33,696 bases of DNA from Phycisphaerae bacterium (lineage in GTDB: Bacteria; Planctomycetota; Phycisphaerae; UBA1845), in the NCBI GenBank assembly GCA_029260255.1, contig JAJDDR010000065.1, forward strand, positions 1 through 33,696. Reading direction: 5' to 3'. This document shows positions 9,692 to 18,988 of the stretch, piece by piece. A model generated the notes under the pieces. It did not search any database and was not told the origin of the DNA. It saw nothing but the letters and a program-made list of their open reading frames with translations. Within the stretch, counting starts at the first letter, position 1. Each line of letters starts with the position of its first letter. The position numbers and the translations under genes are program-made.

Positions 9692-10587
9692 TGCTCGACG
9701 CACTTCTCCCATTCGGATGCGTAGGACTCCAGGTACTTCGTGTCTTCGTAGGCATAGATCACGCTGCGCGAGGCGGTGACCAGCGCTCCGGTGCCGTCGG
9801 GCTTGAAACACGGTTTGACGTCGTCTCCACCCCGCCCCTGCGCGCCGAACCCGGGCACGAGAAAGATGCAGTTGGGCATCATGGCGCGCAGACGCGCCAT
9901 TGCGGCCGGATCACGCGGCGCTGCCACCGCCCCGATCGCGCTATAACCGGAAACGCCCATCAGAGCCGGCTCGCCGGCCCATCGGTTGACCAGTCGCCCG
10001 ACGTGTTCAGCGACGGTCCCGCCTCCGGCGAGCTCCTGGCCTTGGAGTTCGGCGGCCGTCTCGTTGCTGGTTTGCACGAGGACGAACACTCCCTTGTCGT
10101 TCTTGTCGGCGGCATCGATGAACGGTTTGACGCCGTCGAGGCCGAAATAGGGGTTCACCGTGATGGCGTCCGGGATCATCAGCTCCTCGACCTCACCGAG
10201 CTCCGGCGCGGCGAGATGGGCTCGCGCGTACATTGCGGACGAATGGCCTATGTCGGCGCGTTTGACGTCGCCGATGACGATGAGGCCGCGCGAGCGTGCC
10301 TCCTGGACCAGTTCGTGGTACGCCTCCAGTCCGTCCCAATGATACTGTTCGAAGAAGGCGATGTTGATTTTCACTGCAGGCACGAGGGGGGCGACGATTT
10401 TGATGACGTGTCGACAGTACTCCGTCACCGCGTCCACAACGCATTCGATGTCGTCCGCGTCGTCGAGCCCGTCTTGCGCCGTGATATCGGCCGGGAGGCG
10501 ATCGTAGACCGGGTCGATCCCCACGCAGGTTGGTGTTCCCTTGGTCCTGATCGCGATGGAGAGTCGATCGGCGAAATGTTGTGACAC
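9649..10587 (-). CDS. pyrF: Orotidine 5'-phosphate decarboxylase
   Basis: CVGIDPVYDRLP, VKINIAFFEQYHWDGLEAYHELVQEARSRGLIVIGDVKRADIGHSSAMYARAHL, VNPYFGLDGVKPFI, FVLVQTSNETAAELQ, FLVPGFGAQGRGGDDVKPCF. Confidence 0.93.
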   Translation of the reverse strand: MSQHFADRLSIAIRTKGTPTCVGIDPVYDRLPADITAQDGLDDADDIECVVDAVTEYCRHVIKIVAPLVPAVKINIAFFEQYHWDGLEAYHELVQEARSRGLIVIGDVKRADIGHSSAMYARAHLAAPELGEVEELMIPDAITVNPYFGLDGVKPFIDAADKNDKGVFVLVQTSNETAAELQGQELAGGGTVAEHVGRLVNRWAGEPALMGVSGYSAIGAVAAPRDPAAMARLRAMMPNCIFLVPGFGAQGRGGDDVKPCFKPDGTGALVTASRSVIYAYEDTKYLESYASEWEKCVEHACRDFVKSVASVI

Positions 10588-10713
10588 GGAGCGCTCCTTT
10601 TTCCGGGGGCCTACAATTCGCGGCTCACTCTATGGCGATGTCAGCGCAATGGCAACAGGGGTTGGTGGGAGGAATCTTGACACTGCCGATCGAATGGCGC
10701 GACAATCGTTATC

Positions 10714-11868
10714 GTGTCACGAGGACGAAGAAAGCGGGACGTGAGCGGAACGAAGAAGCGGCGCGTCGACTTCCGGCGCAACCGCGCTCAGCCGGCGCGC
10801 GAGAAGGACTGGACGCGGTTCGCTCCGGGCAGCGGGCGGGAGGAGGCCGACCCGGAAGCTTCCGAGCGTGTCGTCGCCAAGGGAAGCCTCTCCCGCAAAC
10901 GCACCGTCATCGTCGAATCGGACGGGTTCGCAGGTTCGCCTGACGCGATGCGAGACGGGACGGTGGTGACGTTGTTCGGTCTCATCGCGCACGTTGACGA
11001 CGGGGAGCGGGTTTGGCCTTGCACGATCCGCGGGGTGTTGCGGACCCGCCGCATCGGCGGGCGTAGCGCCGTGACCGTCGGTGACCGTGTCGCGTTCTCG
11101 GTTGCGGCGGAGCGGAAGGGCGTTGAGTCGGCGGGCGTCATCGAGGCGGTGGCGCCGCGACACGGCGAGTTGAAGCGCATCACCAGCCGGCGCGAGCAGA
11201 TCGTTGTTGCGAACGTTGACCAGGTCGTGATCGTCACGTCGGCTGACGCACCGAAGTCCAACTTGGTCGACCGCTATATCGTCTCATCGCTTCACGGAAG
11301 CATGCAACCCGTAGTGTGTATCAACAAGATTGACCTGGTTTCGGAGGAGACGGTCGATCGGTTCCTTTCGATTTACGATGGGCTAGGGTACGTGACCATG
11401 CGCACCAGCGTGATCGATGGCGCTGGCATCGACGCGCTTCGTGCGCTCCTCTCGGGCAAGGCGTCGGTTATTGCCGGACAGAGCGGCGTGGGCAAGAGTT
11501 CGCTGCTCAACGCGGTGCAGCCGGGGCTGGCGCTCAAGACGGGCTCGGTGATCGAGGATACCTCCAAGGGGCGGCACACGACCACGCGCGCGACGTTGCT
11601 CAATCTCGACAACGGGGGCTACGTGGTGGATACGCCCGGCGTGCGATCGTTCGATCTCGGCTGCGTGCCGCGCGAGCAGTTGGAACAGTATTTTCAGGAA
11701 TTCGTCGCGTGGGTCCCGCACTGCAAGTATGCCGATTGCGTCCACATTCACGAGGATGGCTGCGCGATCAAGTCCGCGGTGAAAAAGGGGCGAATCAACG
11801 AGTTGCGCTACGAGAGTTACGTCCGCCTGTTCACGGAACCTGAGTTTCGGATAAACGCGACGACGTAG
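10714..11868 (+). CDS. rsgA: Ribosome small-subunit-dependent GTPase A
   Basis: Circularly permuted GTPase order: NKIDLV (G4), GQSGVGKSSLLNAV (G1), DTPGVRSF (G3). C-terminal zinc motif CKYADCVHIHEDGC. The real start may be the GTG at 10741. Confidence 0.95.
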   Translation: MSRGRRKRDVSGTKKRRVDFRRNRAQPAREKDWTRFAPGSGREEADPEASERVVAKGSLSRKRTVIVESDGFAGSPDAMRDGTVVTLFGLIAHVDDGERVWPCTIRGVLRTRRIGGRSAVTVGDRVAFSVAAERKGVESAGVIEAVAPRHGELKRITSRREQIVVANVDQVVIVTSADAPKSNLVDRYIVSSLHGSMQPVVCINKIDLVSEETVDRFLSIYDGLGYVTMRTSVIDGAGIDALRALLSGKASVIAGQSGVGKSSLLNAVQPGLALKTGSVIEDTSKGRHTTTRATLLNLDNGGYVVDTPGVRSFDLGCVPREQLEQYFQEFVAWVPHCKYADCVHIHEDGCAIKSAVKKGRINELRYESYVRLFTEPEFRINATT

Positions 11869-11907
11869 GAACTGCACAGATCGTTCCATAACGAGGAAGA
11901 AGGACAC

Positions 11908-12897
11908 TTGCTCAACCGTATCATCTACGGCTCCGTCGCGGTGCTGGCGCTGCTCACGGCAGTCGCGTCCGACGCCGCGTTGGCCTACAAGGCTGACGAG
12001 CACGGAGTGCTGACGGCATTGGTCCGTGCCGGCAGCGTCATTCCCATTTTGTTTACGCTGGTCACGGCCGTCGGTGTCGTGGAGTTCCTCCGACTACTGC
12101 GCCTCCTCGGGCACCGGCCTGCGGGTGGGTGGTCGATTCTGGCGTGCGCGATGCTGATGCTATCGCCGTGGTTGTGCGCGGGCGGAGTTCTCGGGGACCA
12201 TCCGGTGGATGTGGAAGGTCTGCACTGGCAAGTTGTGTGGCTTGGCGCAGGTTTTCTAGGGGCCGTGGTGATTCACCTGCGGCGCGCCGTGACCCCCACG
12301 GCGGTGGCCGATCTTGCTGCAACCGTATTGACGATCATATATCTCGGGTTGCTCCCGTCGTTCGCCATCCAGATCCGCTCGGATGTGAACAGCGGATACC
12401 CCGCCGTGGGCGCATGGACCCTTTTGATCGTTCTGGCTACGGTTTTCGCGTCCGATATCGGTGCGTTGTACGTCGGGAAAGCGTTGGGTCGGCGTCGGTT
12501 GGCGCCCTCGATCAGTCCGGGAAAGTCGGTAGCCGGATTCTTCGGCGGGATAGGTGCGAGCGTCCTCGCGGGCGTGTTGATCTGGTGGTTGACCGCCGTG
12601 GCATCGTCGGAGGGCGAGGTTGGCACCATGTCGGAGCGACTCGCCCGGCTAGCCCACGAGGCGGGCCTGGCGTTCCGCGGACTCGATCTTTCGCAGGTAA
12701 TCGTGTTCGGCATCGCGATGTCGGTGTCTTCTCAGATGGGAGATCTGTTTGAATCGCTGGTCAAGCGAAGCGCGCAAGTCAAGGATTCATCGAAACTTGT
12801 GCCAGGAATGGGCGGTGTTCTCGACGTCGTGGACGGGGCGGTGTTCGCGGTACCGCTGGCGTGGTTTCTGCTGACAAGACTCTGGCATGTCGTGTAG
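11908..12897 (+). CDS. cdsA: Phosphatidate cytidylyltransferase
   Basis: Multi-pass membrane protein with DIGALYVGKALGRRRLAPSISPGKSVAGFFGGIGASVL and the CDP-diglyceride synthase signature SQMGDLFESLVKRSAQVKDSSKLVPGMGGVLDVVDG. Confidence 0.93.
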   Translation: MLNRIIYGSVAVLALLTAVASDAALAYKADEHGVLTALVRAGSVIPILFTLVTAVGVVEFLRLLRLLGHRPAGGWSILACAMLMLSPWLCAGGVLGDHPVDVEGLHWQVVWLGAGFLGAVVIHLRRAVTPTAVADLAATVLTIIYLGLLPSFAIQIRSDVNSGYPAVGAWTLLIVLATVFASDIGALYVGKALGRRRLAPSISPGKSVAGFFGGIGASVLAGVLIWWLTAVASSEGEVGTMSERLARLAHEAGLAFRGLDLSQVIVFGIAMSVSSQMGDLFESLVKRSAQVKDSSKLVPGMGGVLDVVDGAVFAVPLAWFLLTRLWHVV

Positions 12898-12909
12898 AAT
12901 ACGGCCCAG

Positions 12910-13917
12910 ATGCGTGGAGGATCACGCGGATTCGTCGAGGGGACACCGTTTCAGGGAGCCGTTCGTAGTCCATTGGAACTGAGCATTGCCATCGAAGACA
13001 CCTCGAAGTGTTCGGCCCTTTTCGGTGCCACCGACACGAATCTGCGTGCGATTCGGGCGGCGTTCGACGTGCGAATAGCGGCTCGGGATGGGTGCATCCA
13101 TCTTGTGGGTTCTCCCGAGGCGGTGCGTAAGGCCGCGGATGCGGTCGAGTCGCTTCAGCGGAAGCTGCGTACGAGTCGAGAGCTGGTTGACGGCGATATT
13201 GAAGCGGCGATCACGCGAGCGAATCGTCCCGACTGCGCCGATGATGTCGACGCGCTCGATGTATTCGGCAATCATGCTGCGATCAAGCCCAAGTCGGCGA
13301 GCCAGGCGGCGTACGTCCGAGCCATCCTGGCGAATGACGCGACGTTTTGCCTGGGTCCTGCGGGGTCGGGGAAAACCTATCTTGGCGTTGCCGTCGCCCT
13401 GATGATGCTCAAGCGCAAGCAGATTGAACGTATCGTCCTCGCCCGCCCGGCCGTCGAGGCGGGCGAGAAACTGGGGTATTTGCCGGGTGATCTGCAGGCG
13501 AAGGTCAATCCATTTCTCAGGCCGCTGTTCGATGCGCTGAACGACATGATGGGTCTCGATCAAATCAAGCGTTTCATGGAAAACGATGTCGTCGAGGTGA
13601 TCCCGCTCGCGTTCATGCGTGGCCGGACGCTCAACAGGGCGGTCATCATCCTCGATGAGGCACAGAACACAACGATTGCGCAAATGTTGATGGTGCTCAC
13701 GCGCATGGGCATGGGAAGCAAGATGATTGTTACGGCGGACCAGAGTCAGACTGACTTGGCGCCTGGACAGCCCAGTGGGGTTCAGGACGCTGTCCGACGG
13801 CTGGGCGGTGTAAAGGGAGTTGCCGTGGTTCAACTGGCCAAGGCGGACATCGTACGTCATCCGCTCGTCCAGAGGATCGTGGAGGCCTATGGCCGAGATG
13901 GGAGCAAGGACCGATAA
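12910..13917 (+). CDS. phoH: PhoH-like ATPase
   Basis: FCLGPAGSGKTYLGVAVALMMLKRKQIERIVLARPAVEAGEKLGYLPGDLQAKVNPFLRPLFDALNDM, FMRGRTLNRAVIILDEAQNTT, GMGSKMIVTADQSQTDLAPGQPSGV. Confidence 0.95.
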   Translation: MRGGSRGFVEGTPFQGAVRSPLELSIAIEDTSKCSALFGATDTNLRAIRAAFDVRIAARDGCIHLVGSPEAVRKAADAVESLQRKLRTSRELVDGDIEAAITRANRPDCADDVDALDVFGNHAAIKPKSASQAAYVRAILANDATFCLGPAGSGKTYLGVAVALMMLKRKQIERIVLARPAVEAGEKLGYLPGDLQAKVNPFLRPLFDALNDMMGLDQIKRFMENDVVEVIPLAFMRGRTLNRAVIILDEAQNTTIAQMLMVLTRMGMGSKMIVTADQSQTDLAPGQPSGVQDAVRRLGGVKGVAVVQLAKADIVRHPLVQRIVEAYGRDGSKDR

Positions 13918-14004
13918 AACCACCGATTCTGATACGCGGATTGGTGTTGCGTTCGGATAGGCTTGAGCGTGTGGTCGGCCGGGTCGATGTTATAGCGATG
14001 TTCT

Positions 14005-14022
14005 GCGAGCCGGACGGCTCGC
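14005..14022 (+). other. Small hairpin in the phoH / 7TM-HD intergenic gap
   Basis: GCGAGCC-GGAC-GGCTCGC, a perfect 7-bp stem with a 4-nt loop. No clear U-tract, so its role is unknown. Confidence 0.35.
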
Positions 14023-14081
14023 TGGGGTTTAGCATTCGGCGCGGGTGCGGAGGGAATGCGGCCAAGTAGCCGGTTTTCGCA

Positions 14082-16418
14082 ATGGCTGTCAAGAAAACAG
14101 ATCGACGCCATCAGGTCAGGCAGCAGCGGACGCAGAGGTCGGTATCCGTGTGGCGACGAGTCCGCGACTCAATCGGATTCGCTCCGCTTCTGGCGGGTCT
14201 GGCGTTCGGCGTCGCTGCCTCCGGGGTGGCGCTCTACGGCTCGCATACGAGCGATTACACGCTGGGTCGGAAGCTCGACCAGCCGATCTACGCCGAAGTC
14301 ACCTTCGAGATTGACGACGAACAGGAGACCCTCCGGCGGCAGCAATCCGCGCGTGCGGCCACGCCGAGCCACTACCGAGTGAATCACGAGCTGGTCGCCC
14401 GGACCGGCACGGAGTTGCAGGAGCTGTATCAGGCTGCTCAAGCTTCGGAGGCGTTTGAGGCGTTTGAGGCGACGGCAACGGCCCGAGGCTGGGTGGCAGG
14501 GCGGGAAGCCTACGATCAGCTGCGGTCCTACGCGGATGAGCAGACGCAAGTCCGATTCGAGAACAACATTGCGCGGTTGCGCACCGCGCTGAGGTCGGAA
14601 CGCACCTGGGAAGCTAACTCGGCCGCGCAGCGCACGCCGCAATCGACCGCGGAGTTCGTACTTGTTCACGACGTTGATGATGGGTCCGGACAGGCGCGTT
14701 CGCCGAGAGAGGTGCGGAATCTCGATCTTGTGCCGGTTTCCAACGTAACGAGTCTCCGTCGGGCGGCCGAGTATCTTGCTTCTTCCAGCGGATTCGCGAG
14801 TGTATTACGCGCCACGGTCGCGCAGATTCTGAGTGCCAGGATGGGCGAGGCGCCACTTCTCGTATTCGATCTGGCGATGACGAACGAGGAGATGTCGCGC
14901 ACGGAGCAATCGGTCGAGCCGGCGAAAATCCGCTACGAGCGCGGACGGCCTCTTATCGGCCGGCAGACTGACACAGGATTGACGGCGGCGGATCTACAGT
15001 TGTTGCACAAGCACGACGCGGCCTATCTCGAATACGTCCGAAGCGGCAAGGAGGGCGCCGAGGCGTTGCGCGATAGGGAACTCCTGCGTCGCACGGGGAT
15101 CGGCGTCATTGTCGTGCTCACGACGGTCGGGTTGTTCGTGTACATCGGGATGTATCAGCACCGAGTTTTCGAGGTCAACACGCGAATCGCAGCGCTCGTG
15201 TTGCTTCTTCTTGGGACGTTGATTACAGCGAAGTTGATCGATGCGCGGACGGTGCATAAGGAGTTGATCCACATCCCGGCAGTGTTCGCCGGGTCGATTC
15301 TGGCCATCGCATACTCGCGCCGGTTCGCGGTCGCGGTGATGACGTTCGTCGGCGTGATGATCATGCTCAGTGTGCGCGGTGAAGCGGCCCTGCTGGTTAC
15401 GCTGATGATCGGCGTGGCGGCGGTGGTGAACCTTCTGAACGAGATTCGCACGCGCACGCGGCTGCTCTGGGTCGGGGCGATGGTGGCGAGCGCTATGTTC
15501 CTGGGGGCGACCGGGTTCGCACTGGTTGATGGCCAGGCGCTTCGCTTCGCCGCCAGGAGCGGCGGGTGGGCCGCGGCGGGTGCGTTGTTGTCGGTTCTGT
15601 TGTTGCAAGCGACTTTGCCGTTGATCGAGCGCGTTTTTCGGATCGCGACGTCGCTTACGCTGCTGGAATGGCGCGACCCCACGAAGCCCCTTTTGCAGAG
15701 GCTCGCCAGAGAGGCGCCGGGCACCTACACGCACAGTTTGGCCTTGAGCGAGATGGCCGCTGCCGCTTGCGAGGGGATCGGTGCGAACGGTTTGCTCACC
15801 CAGGTTGCCGCGCTGTACCACGATATCGGGAAGCTGCACAAGCCCGAGTATTTCGTCGAGAATCAGGAGGCCCAGATCAACCGTCACGATAAGCTCGAAC
15901 CGACGATGAGCCTTCTGATCATCATCGGGCACGTCAAGGACGGAATGGAGATGGCCAGGGAATACCGTCTGCCACGGGTGCTTCATCCGTTCATCGAGGA
16001 GCACCACGGGACGACGGTGGTGCGCTATTTCCACCATATCGCGAGCGAGAAGCAGCCACAGATCGCCAGCGGCAAGCACGATCGCGACGTTCCCGACGTT
16101 CGGTTTCGCTATCCCGGGCCGAAGCCCAGATCCAAGGAGTCCGCCGTCCTGATGATCTGCGACGGCGCCGAAGGCGCGGTCCGGGCGCTGTCCGAGCCGA
16201 CTCCCGGCCGCATCGAGCAAGTGGTTCACCAGATCATCACGCAACGGCTCAATGACGGCCAGTTCGGGAACTGCGACATAACGCTCAGAGAGTTGCAGCG
16301 GGTGGAGGATTCGCTGGTAAAGAGCCTTTCGAGCCACTATCATGGGCGGGTTGCGTATCCCAAACGTGAGAAGACGGAAGACGCTGGAGAGGCCGAGCCC
16401 AAGTCGATCGCGGGGTAA
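14082..16418 (+). CDS. 7TM-HD family membrane phosphohydrolase (PgpH/YqfF-like)
   Basis: Extracellular 7TMR-HD-like N-region, a multi-TM block, then an HD domain: LLQRLAREAPGTYTHSLALSEMAAAACEGIGANGLLTQVAALYHDIGKLHKPEYFVENQ...FIEEHHGTTVVRYFH. Synteny phoH-7TM-HD-ybeY-CorC. Confidence 0.93.
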   Translation: MAVKKTDRRHQVRQQRTQRSVSVWRRVRDSIGFAPLLAGLAFGVAASGVALYGSHTSDYTLGRKLDQPIYAEVTFEIDDEQETLRRQQSARAATPSHYRVNHELVARTGTELQELYQAAQASEAFEAFEATATARGWVAGREAYDQLRSYADEQTQVRFENNIARLRTALRSERTWEANSAAQRTPQSTAEFVLVHDVDDGSGQARSPREVRNLDLVPVSNVTSLRRAAEYLASSSGFASVLRATVAQILSARMGEAPLLVFDLAMTNEEMSRTEQSVEPAKIRYERGRPLIGRQTDTGLTAADLQLLHKHDAAYLEYVRSGKEGAEALRDRELLRRTGIGVIVVLTTVGLFVYIGMYQHRVFEVNTRIAALVLLLLGTLITAKLIDARTVHKELIHIPAVFAGSILAIAYSRRFAVAVMTFVGVMIMLSVRGEAALLVTLMIGVAAVVNLLNEIRTRTRLLWVGAMVASAMFLGATGFALVDGQALRFAARSGGWAAAGALLSVLLLQATLPLIERVFRIATSLTLLEWRDPTKPLLQRLAREAPGTYTHSLALSEMAAAACEGIGANGLLTQVAALYHDIGKLHKPEYFVENQEAQINRHDKLEPTMSLLIIIGHVKDGMEMAREYRLPRVLHPFIEEHHGTTVVRYFHHIASEKQPQIASGKHDRDVPDVRFRYPGPKPRSKESAVLMICDGAEGAVRALSEPTPGRIEQVVHQIITQRLNDGQFGNCDITLRELQRVEDSLVKSLSSHYHGRVAYPKREKTEDAGEAEPKSIAG

Positions 16419-16429
16419 CGGCGGCTGAC

Positions 16430-16912
16430 TTGAATCTCGAAATGGACGAAGAAGACCTACCGCTTTCGATCAACGTTGCTCAGGACTGTGCACATCTGAC
16501 GCTCGACGAATCGGCGGTGCGCGTTGCCATTGAGCGGGTCCTCGGACGATTCGGTCGGCGGGAGGCTCGCATTAGCGTGGCCGTCGTAGATGACGCCCGC
16601 ATCGCTAAGTTGAACGGCCGATTCTTGGATCATTCGGGTCCTACCGATTGCATCACCTTTGACCTTTCCGACTCAGTTGAGGGGTGCATCGAGGGCGAAG
16701 TCGTCATTTCCGGCGAGACGGCGGCGCGTGAAGCGGCGACGCGGGGGCTCGCGCCACGTGCGGAAGCGTTGCTCTATGTTGTCCACGGCACGCTTCACCT
16801 GTTGGGACTGGACGATTCGACGGAGCAGGAATCCGACGCGATGCACGCAATCGAGGATCAGGTGCTCACGGAGATTGGTATCGGACCGGCGTACGCAGTG
16901 GGACGAGCATGA
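16430..16912 (+). CDS. ybeY: Endoribonuclease YbeY (rRNA maturation factor)
   Basis: VDDARIAKLNGRFLDHSGPTDCITFDLS and the zinc motif HGTLHLLGLDDSTEQESDAMHAIEDQVL (variant of HGxLHLxGyDH). Confidence 0.9.
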   Translation: MNLEMDEEDLPLSINVAQDCAHLTLDESAVRVAIERVLGRFGRREARISVAVVDDARIAKLNGRFLDHSGPTDCITFDLSDSVEGCIEGEVVISGETAAREAATRGLAPRAEALLYVVHGTLHLLGLDDSTEQESDAMHAIEDQVLTEIGIGPAYAVGRA

Positions 16913-17610
16913 GAATCGCGATATCGTCAGTCACTCTGGACTCCACGAGCCGATCCACGAACGTCGCGCGGGCGTTGAAACTGATTGAAACAGCGGCGGG
17001 GGGCGAGCCGGCGCCGGGGCTGGTTGTCGTTCCGCCCGGTTGCGATCATGTGCGGGAACGCCGGCACGTTTTCACGCGGGCAATGTCGGAGATGTACTCA
17101 GCTTCGATGTCGGTCAAAGCGCGCGAGTGGGGCGTGCTGTTGGCATATGGCCAGCGCCGTTACTCGGAGACGGGCACTGAGGACGTGGCGGTTTTTCTCG
17201 ACGCGGACGGTGACGAGCGACTCGTCATCGGCGCGGACGCGCTGCCCGATCACGCGGCCGAGACAGTGTTCGGCCCGATCGTGGTTTGCATGCGGTCGGA
17301 CGCAGGAAAGCGGGAATCCGCCGATGGCGCCTGGCCCGCGGCCGCACTGACGTTGGTGCTCGGGCAACCCGCGGGGGATTCCGCCGTCGCCGCCCAAGAC
17401 AGGGCGCTGTGCGAGCGCATCGCGGGTGTCGGAAGCCGCACGGCTTGTGTCGTGCGCGCTTCCACTGCAGCGAACGGGGGTGCCGACTGCGTGAGTTGCT
17501 CAGACCGTACGGTCTTGGGTGAGCCATGCGAAGTTTCGGGCGGGTATATCGTGACGGGCGACGTTGTGATGGGTTCATGTATCAACACGACCAAACATGT
17601 AGGATCGTGA
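16909..17610 (+). CDS. Nitrilase-superfamily-like protein, apparently lacking the catalytic triad
   Basis: MRIAISSVTLDSTSRSTNVARALKLIETAAGGEPAPGLVVVPPGC resembles the nitrilase N-terminus; later segments resemble the nitrilase beta-alpha order. Starts with a 4-nt overlap (ATGA) with ybeY. Confidence 0.5.
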   Translation: MRIAISSVTLDSTSRSTNVARALKLIETAAGGEPAPGLVVVPPGCDHVRERRHVFTRAMSEMYSASMSVKAREWGVLLAYGQRRYSETGTEDVAVFLDADGDERLVIGADALPDHAAETVFGPIVVCMRSDAGKRESADGAWPAAALTLVLGQPAGDSAVAAQDRALCERIAGVGSRTACVVRASTAANGGADCVSCSDRTVLGEPCEVSGGYIVTGDVVMGSCINTTKHVGS

Positions 17611-17675
17611 CCGGCGGAGCAGGCCTGCTGTCACGGTCCCGGGATGCAGGATGTCTGCAACGGGCAAACAAATAG

Positions 17676-18962
17676 GTGTTACTTAGCCTTTGGGTGCTGG
17701 GAGCGGCACTCCTGACCCTCCTCCTTCTGGCGGCAACCGCGAACGTGGGGCTGAGAACGCGGTCGGTGTTGGTTGCCGCGGAACGTCTGGAGAGAATCGG
17801 CAAGGAGCGGGAACTGCGTTGGTTGGCGGGCGTACGCCGCGAGCTGAGTCTGGCGACCGCGATCGCTCGGACGGCGACGTCGCTCGCGTTGGTCCTCGAT
17901 GTGTTCGCCATCTGTGAGGGTTTCGGGCTTGCCCGTACGGAGCGGTACTGCGTTGCGTTTGGCGCGACGTTCGGTCTGGTTCTGATTTTCGGCGTGGCGG
18001 TTCCGGCCGCGTTGGTGAAGTATGCGGCCGGGGCGGTGATCGCCACCGCGCTTCCGATCTACCGGCCGCTGCACGTTGTCGCGCTTCCACTTCTGCGGAG
18101 CCTCCGGGCCGTGGACAGCATCGTCCGGCGGATCGTCGGCGCTCCCGCCCCGACACCGGAATCCGAGGCGGACGATCTCGAGAAAGATATCCTCAACGTC
18201 GTGAGCGAGGGGGAGTTGCAGGGTGCGGTGGATGAACAGGAAACGGAGATGATTCGATCGGTCATGGAATTCGCCGATACGGACGTCGAGGAGATCATGA
18301 CGCCGCGTACCGACATCGTCGCGATCGATCGCAACACGAGTCTGGAAAGGGCAAAAAAGGTCATCGCCGAATCGGGGCACTCGCGCATCCCGGTCTACGA
18401 TGAAAGCATCGACAACATCCTTGGCGTTCTCTATGCCAAAGACCTGCTGCTCATCGACACTGGCGAACAGTTTGATGTGACCGAGACGATGCGGTCCGTG
18501 CCCTACATTCCCGATAACAAACCGGTCGACGATTTGTTGCAGGAGTTGAAGGACCGCAAGGTGCACATGGCGATCGTTCTTGACGAGTACGGAGGCACGT
18601 CAGGGCTCGTGACCATCGAGGATATCATCGAGGAACTCGTCGGTGAGATCGTTGACGAGTATGAGCCCGCGGAGTCCGCAGTGCTCGAGCGCATTGATGA
18701 GCACACGGTCGAGGTCGATGGGCGGATGCGCATCGACGACCTGAACCAGGAGTTGAGTATCGCGCTGCCCGAGAACGACGACTACGAGACGATCGGCGGT
18801 TACGTGTTCAGCTCTTTGGGCAAAATCCCGCAGGTCGGCGAGCAGTGTCGCCATGACAACGTGCAGATCACGGTGCTGGCGGCCGAACCGCGCCGAATCA
18901 ACCGGCTGCGCGTCCAGATTGATGCCGACGTCGACGGCGATATCAGCTGTAACGGGAAGTGA
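17676..18962 (+). CDS. CBS-domain CorC/HlyC-type transporter-associated protein
   Basis: ETEMIRSVMEFADTDVEEIMTPRTDIVAIDRNTSLERAKKVIAESGHSRIPVYDESIDNILGVLYAKDLL, VLDEYGGTSGLVTIEDIIEELVGEIVDEYE, CorC-HlyC C-domain. GTG start. Confidence 0.92.
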   Translation: MLLSLWVLGAALLTLLLLAATANVGLRTRSVLVAAERLERIGKERELRWLAGVRRELSLATAIARTATSLALVLDVFAICEGFGLARTERYCVAFGATFGLVLIFGVAVPAALVKYAAGAVIATALPIYRPLHVVALPLLRSLRAVDSIVRRIVGAPAPTPESEADDLEKDILNVVSEGELQGAVDEQETEMIRSVMEFADTDVEEIMTPRTDIVAIDRNTSLERAKKVIAESGHSRIPVYDESIDNILGVLYAKDLLLIDTGEQFDVTETMRSVPYIPDNKPVDDLLQELKDRKVHMAIVLDEYGGTSGLVTIEDIIEELVGEIVDEYEPAESAVLERIDEHTVEVDGRMRIDDLNQELSIALPENDDYETIGGYVFSSLGKIPQVGEQCRHDNVQITVLAAEPRRINRLRVQIDADVDGDISCNGK

Positions 18963-18988
18963 TCTGAGGTGCGCGGCACAGCGACGGG

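Noticed and set aside
9451-10584. 377-aa plus-strand ORF
   Set aside because: Antisense to murD/pyrF, both identified by multiple motifs.
14994-16343. 449-aa minus-strand ORF
   Set aside because: Fully antisense to the well-supported 7TM-HD phosphohydrolase. The Arg/His-rich composition is typical of a high-GC shadow frame.
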